Source: Microbacterium sp. W4I20 (lineage in GTDB: Bacteria; Actinomycetota; Actinomycetes; Actinomycetales; Microbacteriaceae). Taken from it: DNA of 64,000 nt. Shown piece after piece: positions 9,296 through 16,226 of the stretch. The notes under the pieces are model-generated. The model had not been told where the DNA came from and searched no databases. It saw nothing but the letters and a program-made list of their open reading frames with translations. Numbering within the stretch: the first letter of the stretch is position 1; each line of letters begins with the position of its first letter. A program made the translations under genes and the position numbers. The stretch covers positions 496,001 through 560,000 of the forward strand of contig NZ_JAUSYB010000001.1 of assembly GCF_030816505.1 (NCBI RefSeq). Reading direction: 5' to 3'.

Positions 9296-9714
9296 GACGA
9301 CGTCAGGTGCTTGATCATGTAGCGGTTCGGGTCCTCGGACGGGGCGAAGCCGTACTGGGCGTAGAGGCCATGTGCGTCGGCGGTCGCGAGCACGATGCGC
9401 TTCACCGGTAGCGGCTCGAGGTCGGCGATCACGCCTTCCACCAGCATCTTGCCCACGCCGGTTCCGCGAGCGGCCTCGTCGACGAAGACATCGCACAGCC
9501 AGGCGAAGGTCACGGCGTCCGTCACCACGCGCGCATAGGCGACCTGTTCACCGTCGGCGTTCCACACGCTGTAGTTGCGCGAGGCCTCGATGGCGGCATC
9601 CTGCGTCGCGCGCGACCTGCCGAGCGCCCAGTAGGCCTGTTCGCTCAGCCAGGCGTGCACACGCTCACGATCGATGACGGACGAATCGGAGGAGAACGTG
9701 AAGCCGGAGACCAT
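9292..9714 (-). CDS. GNAT-family N-acetyltransferase
   Basis: 140-aa acetyltransferase. The acetyl-CoA binding motif A is LCDVFVDEAARGTGVGKMLVEGVI (split across residues about 75-98), followed by a C-terminal YAQYGFAPSEDPNRYM of the type seen in small YjdJ/RimI-like members. A TAGGAT box lies five bases before the ATG at 9714, so this gene also looks leaderless. It is the first gene of a two-gene unit with the alpha/beta hydrolase. The acceptor substrate cannot be told. Confidence 0.87.
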   Translation of the reverse strand: MVSGFTFSSDSSVIDRERVHAWLSEQAYWALGRSRATQDAAIEASRNYSVWNADGEQVAYARVVTDAVTFAWLCDVFVDEAARGTGVGKMLVEGVIADLEPLPVKRIVLATADAHGLYAQYGFAPSEDPNRYMIKHLTSS

Positions 9715-9733
9715 GCTTCATCCTATGAGCGGT

Positions 9734-11059
9734 TCAGCGACGCGGATCAGGGTCGAGGCCGATGCGGATGCGCGTGTGCTTCCGCTCGATGAGGATGAAG
9801 GTGACTCCGAGGATCCACAGCGGAATCGGCATCAGGAAGGCGATGCGGAAGGCGTCCAGCGTGTAGGTGTCCGGAGTCCCCGCACCCTGTAGATCGAGGG
9901 CGAGGCCGATCAGGAAGATCGCGATGAGTGCGGCGATGAAACCGCCGGCGTTGGTCACTCCGGTCGCCGTGCTCAGACGATGGCTCGGGTTGTGCGTGCG
10001 GGCGTGGTCGAACGCGATCATCGACGCGGGGCCTCCGGTCGCCAGCGCCACGGCGAGGACATAGAGCAGCCAGAGCGGAGCGGCGCCCGGAAGCAGCAGC
10101 ACGATGATCCAGGCCAGCATCTGCACGCCGACAGCAGGAAGCACGAGCGCCAGCGAGCGGTGGTTGGGAAGCCGGCGGGACAGGTCGCCGATCACGGGCC
10201 CGAGAACCATTCCGGCGACGACGTACACCGAGATGATCCCGGCCGCGTGCGCAGTGTCGAGACCTTGCGCCGCGGTGAGGAAGGGCATCCCCCAGAGGAG
10301 GATGAACGCGGTGCCGGCGAACGGAGATGTGAAGTGTGACCAGAACGCCAGACGGGTACCGGGATGGGCCCAGGCGGCACGGATGCCGACACCGGTGTCG
10401 ATCGCCGACGTCACGACGCGGATCACCCCGGTATCGGTGTTGACCGTCACGTCGGCGTCGCGTTCCGGTGGATGATTGCGGATGATGAGGGCGACGAGGA
10501 TCGCGAACAGGGCGCCGAGCCCCGCGATGCTGCCGAACGTAATCGTCCAGGTCGTCGCGTGGAGGAGAGCCGCCACCGGAACGAGCGCGATGAGCTGACC
10601 GGCCTGACCCACGATGCCGGTGAACTGCACCATGAGCGGTCCGCGCTGGGAGGGGAACCAGGTCGCGACGAGTCGGAGCACGGCCGGGAAGATCGCCGCA
10701 TCCCCGGCGCCGAGGAGGATACGGGCGATGATCGCGATGCCGACGCTGGGGGAGAGGGCCATGGTGAGCTGGCCGGCGGCCATCAGGAGCATGCCGATGG
10801 TCATGATCGGTCGCGAACCATAGCGGTCGAGGAGGACACCGATCGGAATCTGCATGCCGCCGTACACGGCGAGCTGCACGACCGCGAAGAGCGCGAGTGT
10901 CGAAGCATCGGCCTGGAAGCGATCTGCGGCTTCGACCCCCACCGCGCCAAGCGAGGTGCGGTTGGTTACCGCGAGGACATAGGCCGCCACTCCGACCGAC
11001 CAGATCAGCCAGGCCCGCCATTCCGGGGTGGAGAGCGGCGAGCGGGAGACCTGGGGCAC
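9734..11059 (-). CDS. MFS transporter
   Basis: 441-aa transporter with about 12 hydrophobic segments. The conserved loop after segment 2 reads GVLLDRYGSRPIM (about residue 80), and ILLGAGDAAIFPAVLRLVATW follows in segments 4-5, a pattern common in the anion:cation symporter-like and nitrate/oxalate-like MFS groups. It starts with GTG at 11059, six bases after a TAGCGT -10 box. It stops 19 bases before the acetyltransferase gene on the same strand, so all three genes down to 8633 may form one unit. No substrate can be assigned. Confidence 0.85.
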   Translation of the reverse strand: MPQVSRSPLSTPEWRAWLIWSVGVAAYVLAVTNRTSLGAVGVEAADRFQADASTLALFAVVQLAVYGGMQIPIGVLLDRYGSRPIMTIGMLLMAAGQLTMALSPSVGIAIIARILLGAGDAAIFPAVLRLVATWFPSQRGPLMVQFTGIVGQAGQLIALVPVAALLHATTWTITFGSIAGLGALFAILVALIIRNHPPERDADVTVNTDTGVIRVVTSAIDTGVGIRAAWAHPGTRLAFWSHFTSPFAGTAFILLWGMPFLTAAQGLDTAHAAGIISVYVVAGMVLGPVIGDLSRRLPNHRSLALVLPAVGVQMLAWIIVLLLPGAAPLWLLYVLAVALATGGPASMIAFDHARTHNPSHRLSTATGVTNAGGFIAALIAIFLIGLALDLQGAGTPDTYTLDAFRIAFLMPIPLWILGVTFILIERKHTRIRIGLDPDPRR

Positions 11060-11065
11060 CCTTCA

Positions 11066-11071
11066 ACGCTA
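11066..11071 (-). promoter_or_regulatory. -10 element, leaderless start of the MFS gene
   Basis: On the minus strand TAGCGT is followed by six bases and the GTG at 11059. Confidence 0.45.
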
Positions 11072-11100
11072 CTCCCGCGCGGCGCGGCTCGTCGCCGCGC

Positions 11101-11646
11101 TCATTTGTCCAGGCGGATCCCCATCACCTGGATCTCGCGCGTCTCCGTGATGCGGACCGCGGGATCGACGACCGTCCAGCCGAGCCGGGTATAGAGCCGT
11201 TGAGCGGGAATGGCGTCCTGATAGCAGCCGAGCAGGGCCGTCCGATAAGGGAGGCCGTGCAGCACGGCGTTGATCAGGGCCGCCGCGACTCCCCGGCGTC
11301 GGTTCGAATCGGCGACGGCGAGCTCGACGACCGAGAAGCACTCGGTGTCCAACCAGGCGCGCTGGGCGTCAACCGGCAGGGCTGCGTCGAGACGATCCCA
11401 CCACCAGTCGCCGAGCGAGATCCCGGCGCCGAGCACGAGGCCGACGATGTGCGAATCCTCAGTCGCAAGGAGAAGTCGGAAATCCGGCCTCTCTTCCGCG
11501 TATCGCCGCGCCCGCGAGAGGAGGCTGTCGTGGCTCTCCGAACGGTCATCGCCGTAGGGCGGCTCGGTGAACACGTCTGCGTACAGCTCGGCGGCTCGAG
11601 ACAGCTGGTCATCAGTGCCGTCCCAGGGGGCAATGGTGAAAGTCAT
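11101..11646 (-). CDS. GNAT-family N-acetyltransferase
   Basis: 181-aa acetyltransferase. The acetyl-CoA pyrophosphate loop is DSNRRRGVAAALINAVL (about residues 118-134), preceded by a beta strand with CFSVVELAV. The C-terminus GCYQDAIPAQRLYTRLGW is the usual beta5-alpha4 region. It sits 41 bases upstream of the MFS gene on the same strand, and that MFS gene has its own -10 box. Substrate unknown. Confidence 0.85.
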   Translation of the reverse strand: MTFTIAPWDGTDDQLSRAAELYADVFTEPPYGDDRSESHDSLLSRARRYAEERPDFRLLLATEDSHIVGLVLGAGISLGDWWWDRLDAALPVDAQRAWLDTECFSVVELAVADSNRRRGVAAALINAVLHGLPYRTALLGCYQDAIPAQRLYTRLGWTVVDPAVRITETREIQVMGIRLDK

Positions 11647-11704
11647 GTCATCACCCTGCCATCCAGGGGCGACATCGAGTGCGTGGAATGTCGGTGACGG
11701 TCAC

Positions 11705-11710
11705 TACGGT
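11705..11710 (+). promoter_or_regulatory. -10 element, leaderless start of the VOC gene
   Basis: TACGGT is six bases before the ATG at 11717. Confidence 0.45.
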
Positions 11711-11716
11711 GATGCC

Positions 11717-12085
11717 ATGACACCTCAGCCCGTGCATCACTCCCTCGACTACACCGAGCTCGTCGTGACCGACCTCGCCGCGGCCACGACGTTCTACACC
11801 GAAGCCTTCGGCTGGTCATTCGTCGACTACGGACCCGGCTACGCAGGCATCGCCTCACCGAGCGGCGACGGGAGCGAGGTGGGTGGACTACTACTCGCCG
11901 ACGAACCGCGGCCCGTCGGCGGACCCCTCGTGCTGCTGTACTCGACCGACCTCGACGCCACCATGGACGCGATCACGGCTGCGGGCGGCACGATCCTGCA
12001 GCTGCCGTACGAATTCCCGGGTGGCCGCCGCCTGCACTTCGCCGATCCTTCGGGCAACGAGCTCGGAGTGTGGGCCGCGCAGTAG
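11717..12085 (+). CDS. VOC-family (glyoxalase/dioxygenase-fold) protein
   Basis: 122 aa, one vicinal-oxygen-chelate domain. HSLDYTELVVTDLAAATTFY with AFGWSF is the first beta-alpha-beta module. PGGRRLHFADPSGNELGVW is the second, with the family's terminal Glu. Members range from glyoxalases and antibiotic-resistance proteins to non-enzymatic binders; nothing here points to a specific one. The ATG at 11717 is preferred over upstream codons because of the -10 box six bases before it. The gene converges with the DUF1905 gene. Confidence 0.85.
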   Translation: MTPQPVHHSLDYTELVVTDLAAATTFYTEAFGWSFVDYGPGYAGIASPSGDGSEVGGLLLADEPRPVGGPLVLLYSTDLDATMDAITAAGGTILQLPYEFPGGRRLHFADPSGNELGVWAAQ

Positions 12086-12091
12086 TCCCAT

Positions 12092-12376
12092 TCAGCTGAG
12101 CCGCTCAGTGAGATGGACCGTCACGTCATCCCCGTCTGTCTTCCCGATCCGCTTGCGGATGGCCGCCGCGACCGGCAGCTTGTGAGTGCCGTCGCCCAGG
12201 GCCATAAAGGCGCCGCGGAACGGCTCGCCGTCGACGGTTCCCGCGACCTTGACCAGGCCGCGGGTTCCGAAGACCTCGGCAGAGTCGGAGAGCTGCACGC
12301 ACGTCCAGGTGTCGCCCTCGCGGACTTTGCCGAGCGTCGCGACGAATGTGATGTCGAGGGGAGTGGGTGTGGTCAT
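12092..12376 (-). CDS. DUF1905-domain protein
   Basis: 94-aa small protein matching the DUF1905 pattern: a short beta-barrel with [37 protein letters not shown] in two parts (residues about 28-63), then [24 protein letters not shown]. The AIRKxIGK-GD-V-V ending is diagnostic of this family, sometimes found fused to YdeI. The function is unknown. It begins 20 bases after the repaired stop codon of the upstream membrane-protein gene and is probably transcribed from the same TetR-controlled promoter. Confidence 0.82.
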   Translation of the reverse strand: MTTPTPLDITFVATLGKVREGDTWTCVQLSDSAEVFGTRGLVKVAGTVDGEPFRGAFMALGDGTHKLPVAAAIRKRIGKTDGDDVTVHLTERLS

Positions 12377-12395
12377 GACGGTTCCGTTCGTTCGG

Positions 12396-12777
12396 TCAGA
12401 CGAAGAGTCCGACGATGGCGCCGATCAAGGCCAGTTTGACGACCCAGTCGACCAGGTGGACGGCGGCTGCTGAGAGGGCGGTGTTCTCGTGCACGACGCC
12501 CACCCATGAGGAGGGTGAGGGGCAGCGCGGTGAGCGCCAGTCCCAGCAGAAGACCTGCGATCGGACCGTGCCAATCCGCTGCGATCAAGATGCCGGCGAT
12601 CAGGCCTGATGCGATGAGGCTGCGCACCACTACGGATGCCATCTGCACGCCGACGGAGAGACCCGGTCGGGGAGTGCTGGTCCGTGAGACGAGGGTCGAC
12701 ACCGGCGGTATGGCGTACAGCACCGCGCTGGCGATGAATGACGCCACGGTGGCGAGTGCGATTCCCAGGGCGATCAT
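12396..12777 (-). pseudogene. Small DUF1761-like membrane protein, broken by one extra base
   Basis: As it stands, the frame from the ATG at 12777 reads a hydrophobic protein up to LTLLMGG and then turns arginine-rich and ends at 12373. Removing one C from the CCC at 12499-12501 restores GVVHENTALSAAAVHL, then [18 protein letters not shown] and a TGA at 12396-12398. The result is a 126-aa protein with four hydrophobic segments, the shape of DUF1761 proteins. It is expressed from a strong -35/-10 promoter that overlaps an inverted repeat shared with the divergent TetR gene. The role is unknown; the family match is by overall layout only. Confidence 0.75.
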
Positions 12778-12789
12778 GGCGACTCCTTT

Positions 12790-12805
12790 AGTACCGAGTG
12801 GTACT
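12790..12805. promoter_or_regulatory. TetR operator, inverted repeat AGTACC-N4-GGTACT
   Basis: Perfect six-base arms around GAGT, placed just downstream of the -10 box of the divergent membrane-protein gene, over its expected transcription start. A related palindrome, AGTACT, is at 12835-12840 beside the -35 box. The local TetR (12844-13470) is the obvious binder. Confidence 0.65.
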
Positions 12806-12806
12806 C

Positions 12807-12835
12807 AGCGTAGGTTCGCCTTTTAGAACTGTCAA
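12807..12835 (-). promoter_or_regulatory. Promoter of the DUF1761-like/DUF1905 unit
   Basis: On the minus strand, TTGACA (12835-12830) is followed by a 17-base spacer and TACGCT (12812-12807). It is a near-consensus vegetative promoter, flanked on both sides by AGTAC-type palindromes. Confidence 0.6.
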
Positions 12836-12843
12836 GTACTAAT

Positions 12844-13470
12844 ATGAAGGACATGACGACTGCAATCCGCCCGCCAGGTCGCCCCGCCGGACGAACGGGG
12901 GAGGAGCTCCTTGCGGTAGCCCGCGATCTGTTCCTCGAGCGCGGGTATGGCGGCACGTCCATGGAGGAGGTCGCCACGCGCGCAGCGATTTCGAAGGCGT
13001 CGCTCTACCGCGAGCATTCGTCGAAATCCGCGCTGTACGAAGCAGTGGTGCGTCACTGGGCCGCATCAGGACGGGACGCGATGCGGCCGGCGCTCGATCG
13101 GCTCCAGACTGCCGACGATCTGCGACAGGGCCTCTCAGAGCTCGCCGAGACGATGCGCGCCGGCATCCTGAGCGAGCCCGTCCTCGCCATGCGACGGCTC
13201 GTCGCCGCGGAAGCTCTGACTCAGCCGGTGGTGGCGAGGATGTATCTCGAGGAGAGCTGGAACAGCAACATCCACTCTCTCGCTGACACCCTCAGCACGA
13301 TGGCCACCAAACACCGCCTCCACATCGACGACCCGGATGCCGCAGCCTCAGACTTCACCTGGCTCGTGATCGGCGCGCCGCTCAATGCGCGCCTTCTCGC
13401 CGGCGACGCTCCAGCGCCACCCGTCGCCCGTACGGTCGATCTCTTCCTTGCGGGCTACAGGGAGCGCTGA
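12844..13470 (+). CDS. TetR/AcrR-family transcriptional regulator
   Basis: 208 aa. The N-terminal helix-turn-helix includes ARDLFLERGYGGTSMEEVA and AAISKASLYREHSSKSALYE (about residues 22-67). The rest is an all-helical ligand-binding domain of the AcrR_C type. It is divergent from the small membrane protein gene, with 66 bases between start codons containing the AGTACC-N4-GGTACT palindrome, so it very probably represses that gene and perhaps itself. Its last 16 bases overlap the end of the convergent P-loop kinase gene. The inducer is unknown. Confidence 0.87.
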   Translation: MKDMTTAIRPPGRPAGRTGEELLAVARDLFLERGYGGTSMEEVATRAAISKASLYREHSSKSALYEAVVRHWAASGRDAMRPALDRLQTADDLRQGLSELAETMRAGILSEPVLAMRRLVAAEALTQPVVARMYLEESWNSNIHSLADTLSTMATKHRLHIDDPDAAASDFTWLVIGAPLNARLLAGDAPAPPVARTVDLFLAGYRER

Positions 13471-13985
13471 ACGGACAGGTCGCGCAGGATGCTCGCGACG
13501 ATCTCACTCGTGGTGTCCTCCGGGCCCACGCGTCGCTCATCGAACCAGGGGAGCGGCTGCCACCCGTCGTACCACTCGCGGATCTTCTCTTCGGCGACGA
13601 CCTTTCCGAGCGGCCGTGAAGCGTGCCGTCGCAGCGTCTCCTCGAGGCCGAGGTCGAACTGACAGATCGCCGTGGCGCCTCGGTGCTCGCTGACGAGATG
13701 TTCGAACCGCTCGGTGTAGTCGCGGAGGTTGAAGATGCCGTCGAGGATCACGTCGTACCCGAGATCGAGAGCCTGGCCTGCGGCAGTGACGATGAGGATG
13801 CTCGCGTCGCGCGACCGTGCGCGTGAATCGGGGTTGCTCAGCATCTCGCGTCGGATCTGGTCCTGGTGGATGACCGCGACCTCCGGGCCGAGCTCGGCAC
13901 GTAGCGCGAGGGCGGTGGTCGTCTTGCCTGATGCCGAGTCTCCGCGGAGGATGACGAGACGGGTGGAGGTCGTGCCGACGGTCAT
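13455..13985 (-). CDS. P-loop AAA/zeta-toxin-like kinase
   Basis: 176 aa. It has Walker A GDSASGKTT (about residues 15-23), IHQDQIRREML near 39 with the Asp typical of small nucleoside or sugar kinases, and ILDGIFNLRDY near 79 as the Walker B region. A lid-type RHASRPLG-K region lies near 119. The pattern matches the AAA_33/zeta-toxin-like kinase group often annotated only as ATP-binding protein. No antitoxin gene is next to it, so a toxin role is not supported. The phosphorylation target is unknown. It lies downstream of a TetR gene on the same strand, separated by 53 bases. Confidence 0.78.
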   Translation of the reverse strand: MTVGTTSTRLVILRGDSASGKTTTALALRAELGPEVAVIHQDQIRREMLSNPDSRARSRDASILIVTAAGQALDLGYDVILDGIFNLRDYTERFEHLVSEHRGATAICQFDLGLEETLRRHASRPLGKVVAEEKIREWYDGWQPLPWFDERRVGPEDTTSEIVASILRDLSVQRSL

Positions 13986-14038
13986 GAGTTCATCGTGACA
14001 CGGTTCGGTTATCCCGCGGATGCGGCGAGGCGCCCCAG

Positions 14039-14665
14039 TTAGTCTCCCGCGCCGTACCGGGCGACGATGGTCTTCGCCGCCTCATCGACGGTGCGGCGTG
14101 TCTCCTCGTCGGTGAGCGACCATCCGACATGCACGAGTCGCGGCCAGAAGACGACTGTCGCGATCATGCCGAGGAACTGCGCAGCTGCGACGTCGAAGTC
14201 GTCGATCCGTGTCTCTCCGCTGGCGTCGGTCGACTCGAGAAAGGCCCTGAGGGCACGCAGGACAGGAAGCGTCCCGAAGTTGAAGGTCTGCTCGCGCAAC
14301 TCCGGGAATCGGGCTGATTCGGTGATCACCGCGCGGATCAGGTCCGTCATCCGGGGATGACCGAGCACCTCCGCGTATGCCAGCCCAATGACGACGAGGC
14401 CCGAATGAAAGTCACCGGCCGGCGGCTCGACGGCCTCTGAGTCCTCGGCGTTACCCGCTCCGAGCACGATCGCCTCGAAGAGCTCGGCCTTCGTCGGGAA
14501 CTGCTTGAACAGTGTCGCCTTGGATACACCTCCCCGCTCCGCCACCTTCGCCAGGGAGGTCCGCTCATACCCGAGTTCCAAGAACAACCCTGTCGCGGCG
14601 TCGAGGATCGCGGCGCGGTTGTCGGCTGCGACTTGGCGGTGATAGGCGGAGAGTTCGCGGGACAT
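14039..14665 (-). CDS. TetR/AcrR-family transcriptional regulator
   Basis: 208 aa. The N-terminal DNA-binding domain is ILDAATGLFLELGYERTSLA (about residues 19-38) followed by GVSKATLFKQFPTKAELFEA (about 46-65). The C-terminal helices are of the AcrR_C_7 kind. It is divergent from the dihydrofolate-reductase-family gene at 14780. The 114 bases between them hold two palindromes built from GTGAGT and ACTCAC, one over its own start side and one over the other gene's leader, so it is expected to control both genes. Confidence 0.88.
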   Translation of the reverse strand: MSRELSAYHRQVAADNRAAILDAATGLFLELGYERTSLAKVAERGGVSKATLFKQFPTKAELFEAIVLGAGNAEDSEAVEPPAGDFHSGLVVIGLAYAEVLGHPRMTDLIRAVITESARFPELREQTFNFGTLPVLRALRAFLESTDASGETRIDDFDVAAAQFLGMIATVVFWPRLVHVGWSLTDEETRRTVDEAAKTIVARYGAGD

Positions 14666-14685
14666 GACTCCATTATGACGTAGAG

Positions 14686-14703
14686 GTGAGTTACTTGACT
14701 CAC
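14686..14703. promoter_or_regulatory. TetR operator 1, GTGAGT-N6-ACTCAC
   Basis: Inverted repeat of six-base arms overlapping the -35 box (14695-14700) of the rightward promoter and lying 20 bases upstream of the tetR ATG at 14665. It has the same half-site as operator 2. Confidence 0.65.
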
Positions 14704-14723
14704 GACCCGCAGGAGACTAGCCT
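14695..14723 (+). promoter_or_regulatory. Promoter of the dihydrofolate-reductase-family gene
   Basis: TTGACT (14695-14700), a 17-base spacer and TAGCCT (14718-14723). The -35 lies inside operator 1, and operator 2 starts five bases after the -10, so bound repressor would block both polymerase binding and escape. Confidence 0.6.
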
Positions 14724-14727
14724 CACT

Positions 14728-14755
14728 TTATGGTGAGTCGTCCGACTCACCATAA
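14728..14755. promoter_or_regulatory. TetR operator 2, 28-bp near-perfect palindrome
   Basis: Thirteen-base arms TTATGGTGAGTCG and CGACTCACCATAA are perfect inverted repeats around a central TC. The core GTGAGT/ACTCAC matches operator 1. It lies across the expected transcription start of the rightward gene. Confidence 0.75.
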
Positions 14756-14779
14756 CGAAGGCATCCCACGGGAGGAACA

Positions 14780-15322
14780 ATGGCGAAGGTACTGATTCAC
14801 GCGACGGTGTCGCTGGACGGATTCATGGCCGACGAGAGCGGGGCAGTCGACTGGATGAACGGCTTCGCCGTGGATCCCGAGGACGAGACGGTGGTCGGGG
14901 GCGTCGTAGGGAGCATCGGCGCGGTCGTCGGCGGCGCGAACAAGACGCAGACGATCGAAGACGGAGGGGTTCCTTACGGCGGGATCGTCGGAGTGCCGGT
15001 CTTTCTGATGACGCACAGCGCGCACGAGCCGGTTGTGAAAGACGGCATCACGTACAACTTCGTCGTCGACGACGTCGTCGAGGCCGTGAATGCTGCCAAG
15101 CGTGCGGCGGGGGAGAAGTGGGTGAGTGTGCTGGGAGGAACTGTCTCCCGACAGTGCTTGGAGAAACGACTTGTGGATGAGATCGTGCTGGACGTCGTGC
15201 CGATCCTCCTCGGAAGCGGGATCTCTTTGTTCACGGGGCTCAGCGAGCACATCACTCTCGAGCGGGTGGAGACCTCTGCTTTCGCGAGCGAGGTGCACCT
15301 GCGTTACCGGGTGCTCGCCTGA
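14780..15322 (+). CDS. Dihydrofolate reductase-family (RibD C-terminal domain) protein
   Basis: 180 aa. It has IHATVSLDGFMADESGAVDW near the start, a GGV-G-IGAVVGG strand near residues 41-53 and WVSVLGGTVSRQCLEKRLVD followed by PILLGSGISLF near 115-155. This is the RibD_C fold used by riboflavin reductases and by many uncharacterised NADPH reductases. It is not the essential folate DHFR (no FolA motifs). GGGAGGA at 14769-14775 is a good Shine-Dalgarno for the ATG at 14780. Expression is probably repressed by the divergent TetR, which suggests an inducible reductase, perhaps for a toxic compound; that last point is inference. Confidence 0.86.
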   Translation: MAKVLIHATVSLDGFMADESGAVDWMNGFAVDPEDETVVGGVVGSIGAVVGGANKTQTIEDGGVPYGGIVGVPVFLMTHSAHEPVVKDGITYNFVVDDVVEAVNAAKRAAGEKWVSVLGGTVSRQCLEKRLVDEIVLDVVPILLGSGISLFTGLSEHITLERVETSAFASEVHLRYRVLA

Positions 15323-15404
15323 GACCGTGAGAACGGCGCGTGATGCGGTCAGCGCCCGTCGTGGGTGTGGGACTGGAGGCGCCTCAGCCTAGGAGAATGG
15401 TCGG

Positions 15405-16166
15405 ATGCAGCAATCGCAAGCGCCCGAGCCCGCCGAGAACATTTCGGCGCACACCCGCCGACGCTTCCTCATCGCTGCCGGCGCGGGTGTCGCGGTGACT
15501 GCCGCAGGCATCTGGTTCGCGGCGACGGCCGAGATTCCCGACGGTCCGACCGCCGCTGCGGGCGCGGACAACCCGAGGGGATTGGTCCGGTACGACCCTG
15601 TCTATCACCGCGCGGTGAGCGGGCTGGAAGCGCCCCTGGGGTTCGACGACTGCGGGCATTCCACCACCCGGGCGAGCCGCGACACAGCAGGAAGCGACCG
15701 CCACACCGTGACGCCCGTCATAGACCGGTTCGTCATTCATCACACGGGTACGACGGCAGACCAGCTGGACTTCCTCTCGCGTTGCAACATGCGATCCTCG
15801 GCTCCCACGTTCTATCTGCGGCACGACGGATCCGTCATCGAGCTGATTCGCCCTGGCGCGAAGCCGTCGTCAACCGGAGCTGACTGGAACTGGCGATCGC
15901 TGGCGGTGGAGACTCTGAACGCGACGGGGGCGCCTGACTACGCCGTGACAGAGGCTCAGCTGGAAGAGCTGGCACAGATGATCGCGTGGCTCGCGACGTA
16001 CGACGGCGAGCGTCTGGACGGCGTGCCGGTGTCGTTCACGATCGACAGGGAGCACGTCATCACCCACCAGGAGACGTGGTCGGGGACCGAATGCCCCGGT
16101 CCGTATCTGCAGTCCCGGTTGGACGACATCGTGGCCCGCGCCAGGGAGATCTTTCAGAAAAACTGA
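15405..16166 (+). CDS. Tat-exported N-acetylmuramoyl-L-alanine amidase (amidase_2/PGRP fold)
   Basis: 253 aa. The N-terminus has a twin-arginine signal, HTRRRFLIAAGAGVAV (about residues 16-31), followed by a hydrophobic stretch, so it is folded before export. The catalytic domain shows zinc ligands in FVIHHTGTTADQ (about 107-118), THQETWSGTECPG (His about 223, Cys about 232), and NMRSSAPTFYLRHDGSVIEL between them. It would cut the amide bond between MurNAc and the stem peptide in the cell wall. The tatA and tatC genes are at 28.8-29.9 kb. Its last two codons and stop lie inside the proposed dif site. Confidence 0.88.
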   Translation: MQQSQAPEPAENISAHTRRRFLIAAGAGVAVTAAGIWFAATAEIPDGPTAAAGADNPRGLVRYDPVYHRAVSGLEAPLGFDDCGHSTTRASRDTAGSDRHTVTPVIDRFVIHHTGTTADQLDFLSRCNMRSSAPTFYLRHDGSVIELIRPGAKPSSTGADWNWRSLAVETLNATGAPDYAVTEAQLEELAQMIAWLATYDGERLDGVPVSFTIDREHVITHQETWSGTECPGPYLQSRLDDIVARAREIFQKN

Positions 16167-16188
16167 CATAATGTGCATTATCGGCTTA
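16161..16188 (-). other. dif: Putative dif site (XerC/XerD chromosome dimer resolution)
   Basis: Read on the minus strand this is an 11-base arm TAAGCCGATAA, a six-base centre TGCACA, and an 11-base arm TTATGTCAGTT. The 11-6-11 layout and the inner arm bases (ATAA ... TTATGT) match Escherichia coli dif, whose arms end in GC--ATAA and begin TTATGT-A. The E. coli comparison is from memory. The stretch is strikingly AT-rich for this genome. It overlaps the amidase stop codon and lies upstream of a leaderless promoter. If correct, it marks the replication terminus. An operator or weak hairpin is the alternative, since the inner ATAATG/CATTAT is palindromic. Confidence 0.8.
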
Positions 16189-16214
16189 TGTCCGAGAGGG
16201 GTTAAGTCGGTGGC

Positions 16215-16220
16215 TAGGCT
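16215..16220 (+). promoter_or_regulatory. -10 element, leaderless start of the methyltransferase gene
   Basis: TAGGCT is six bases before the ATG at 16227, just downstream of the proposed dif site. Confidence 0.5.
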
Positions 16221-16226
16221 TCCAGC

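Noticed and set aside
13455..14665. Toxin-antitoxin pair made of the zeta-like kinase and the TetR gene
   Set aside because: The upstream gene is a normal 208-aa TetR with its own operators toward the opposite gene, not a short antitoxin. The kinase lacks a partner.
16165..16192. GACATAA/TTATGTC and ATAATG/CATTAT inverted repeats read as a terminator or operator
   Set aside because: The stem is AT-rich and weak, with no T tract, and the 28-base match to the dif layout explains the whole stretch better.
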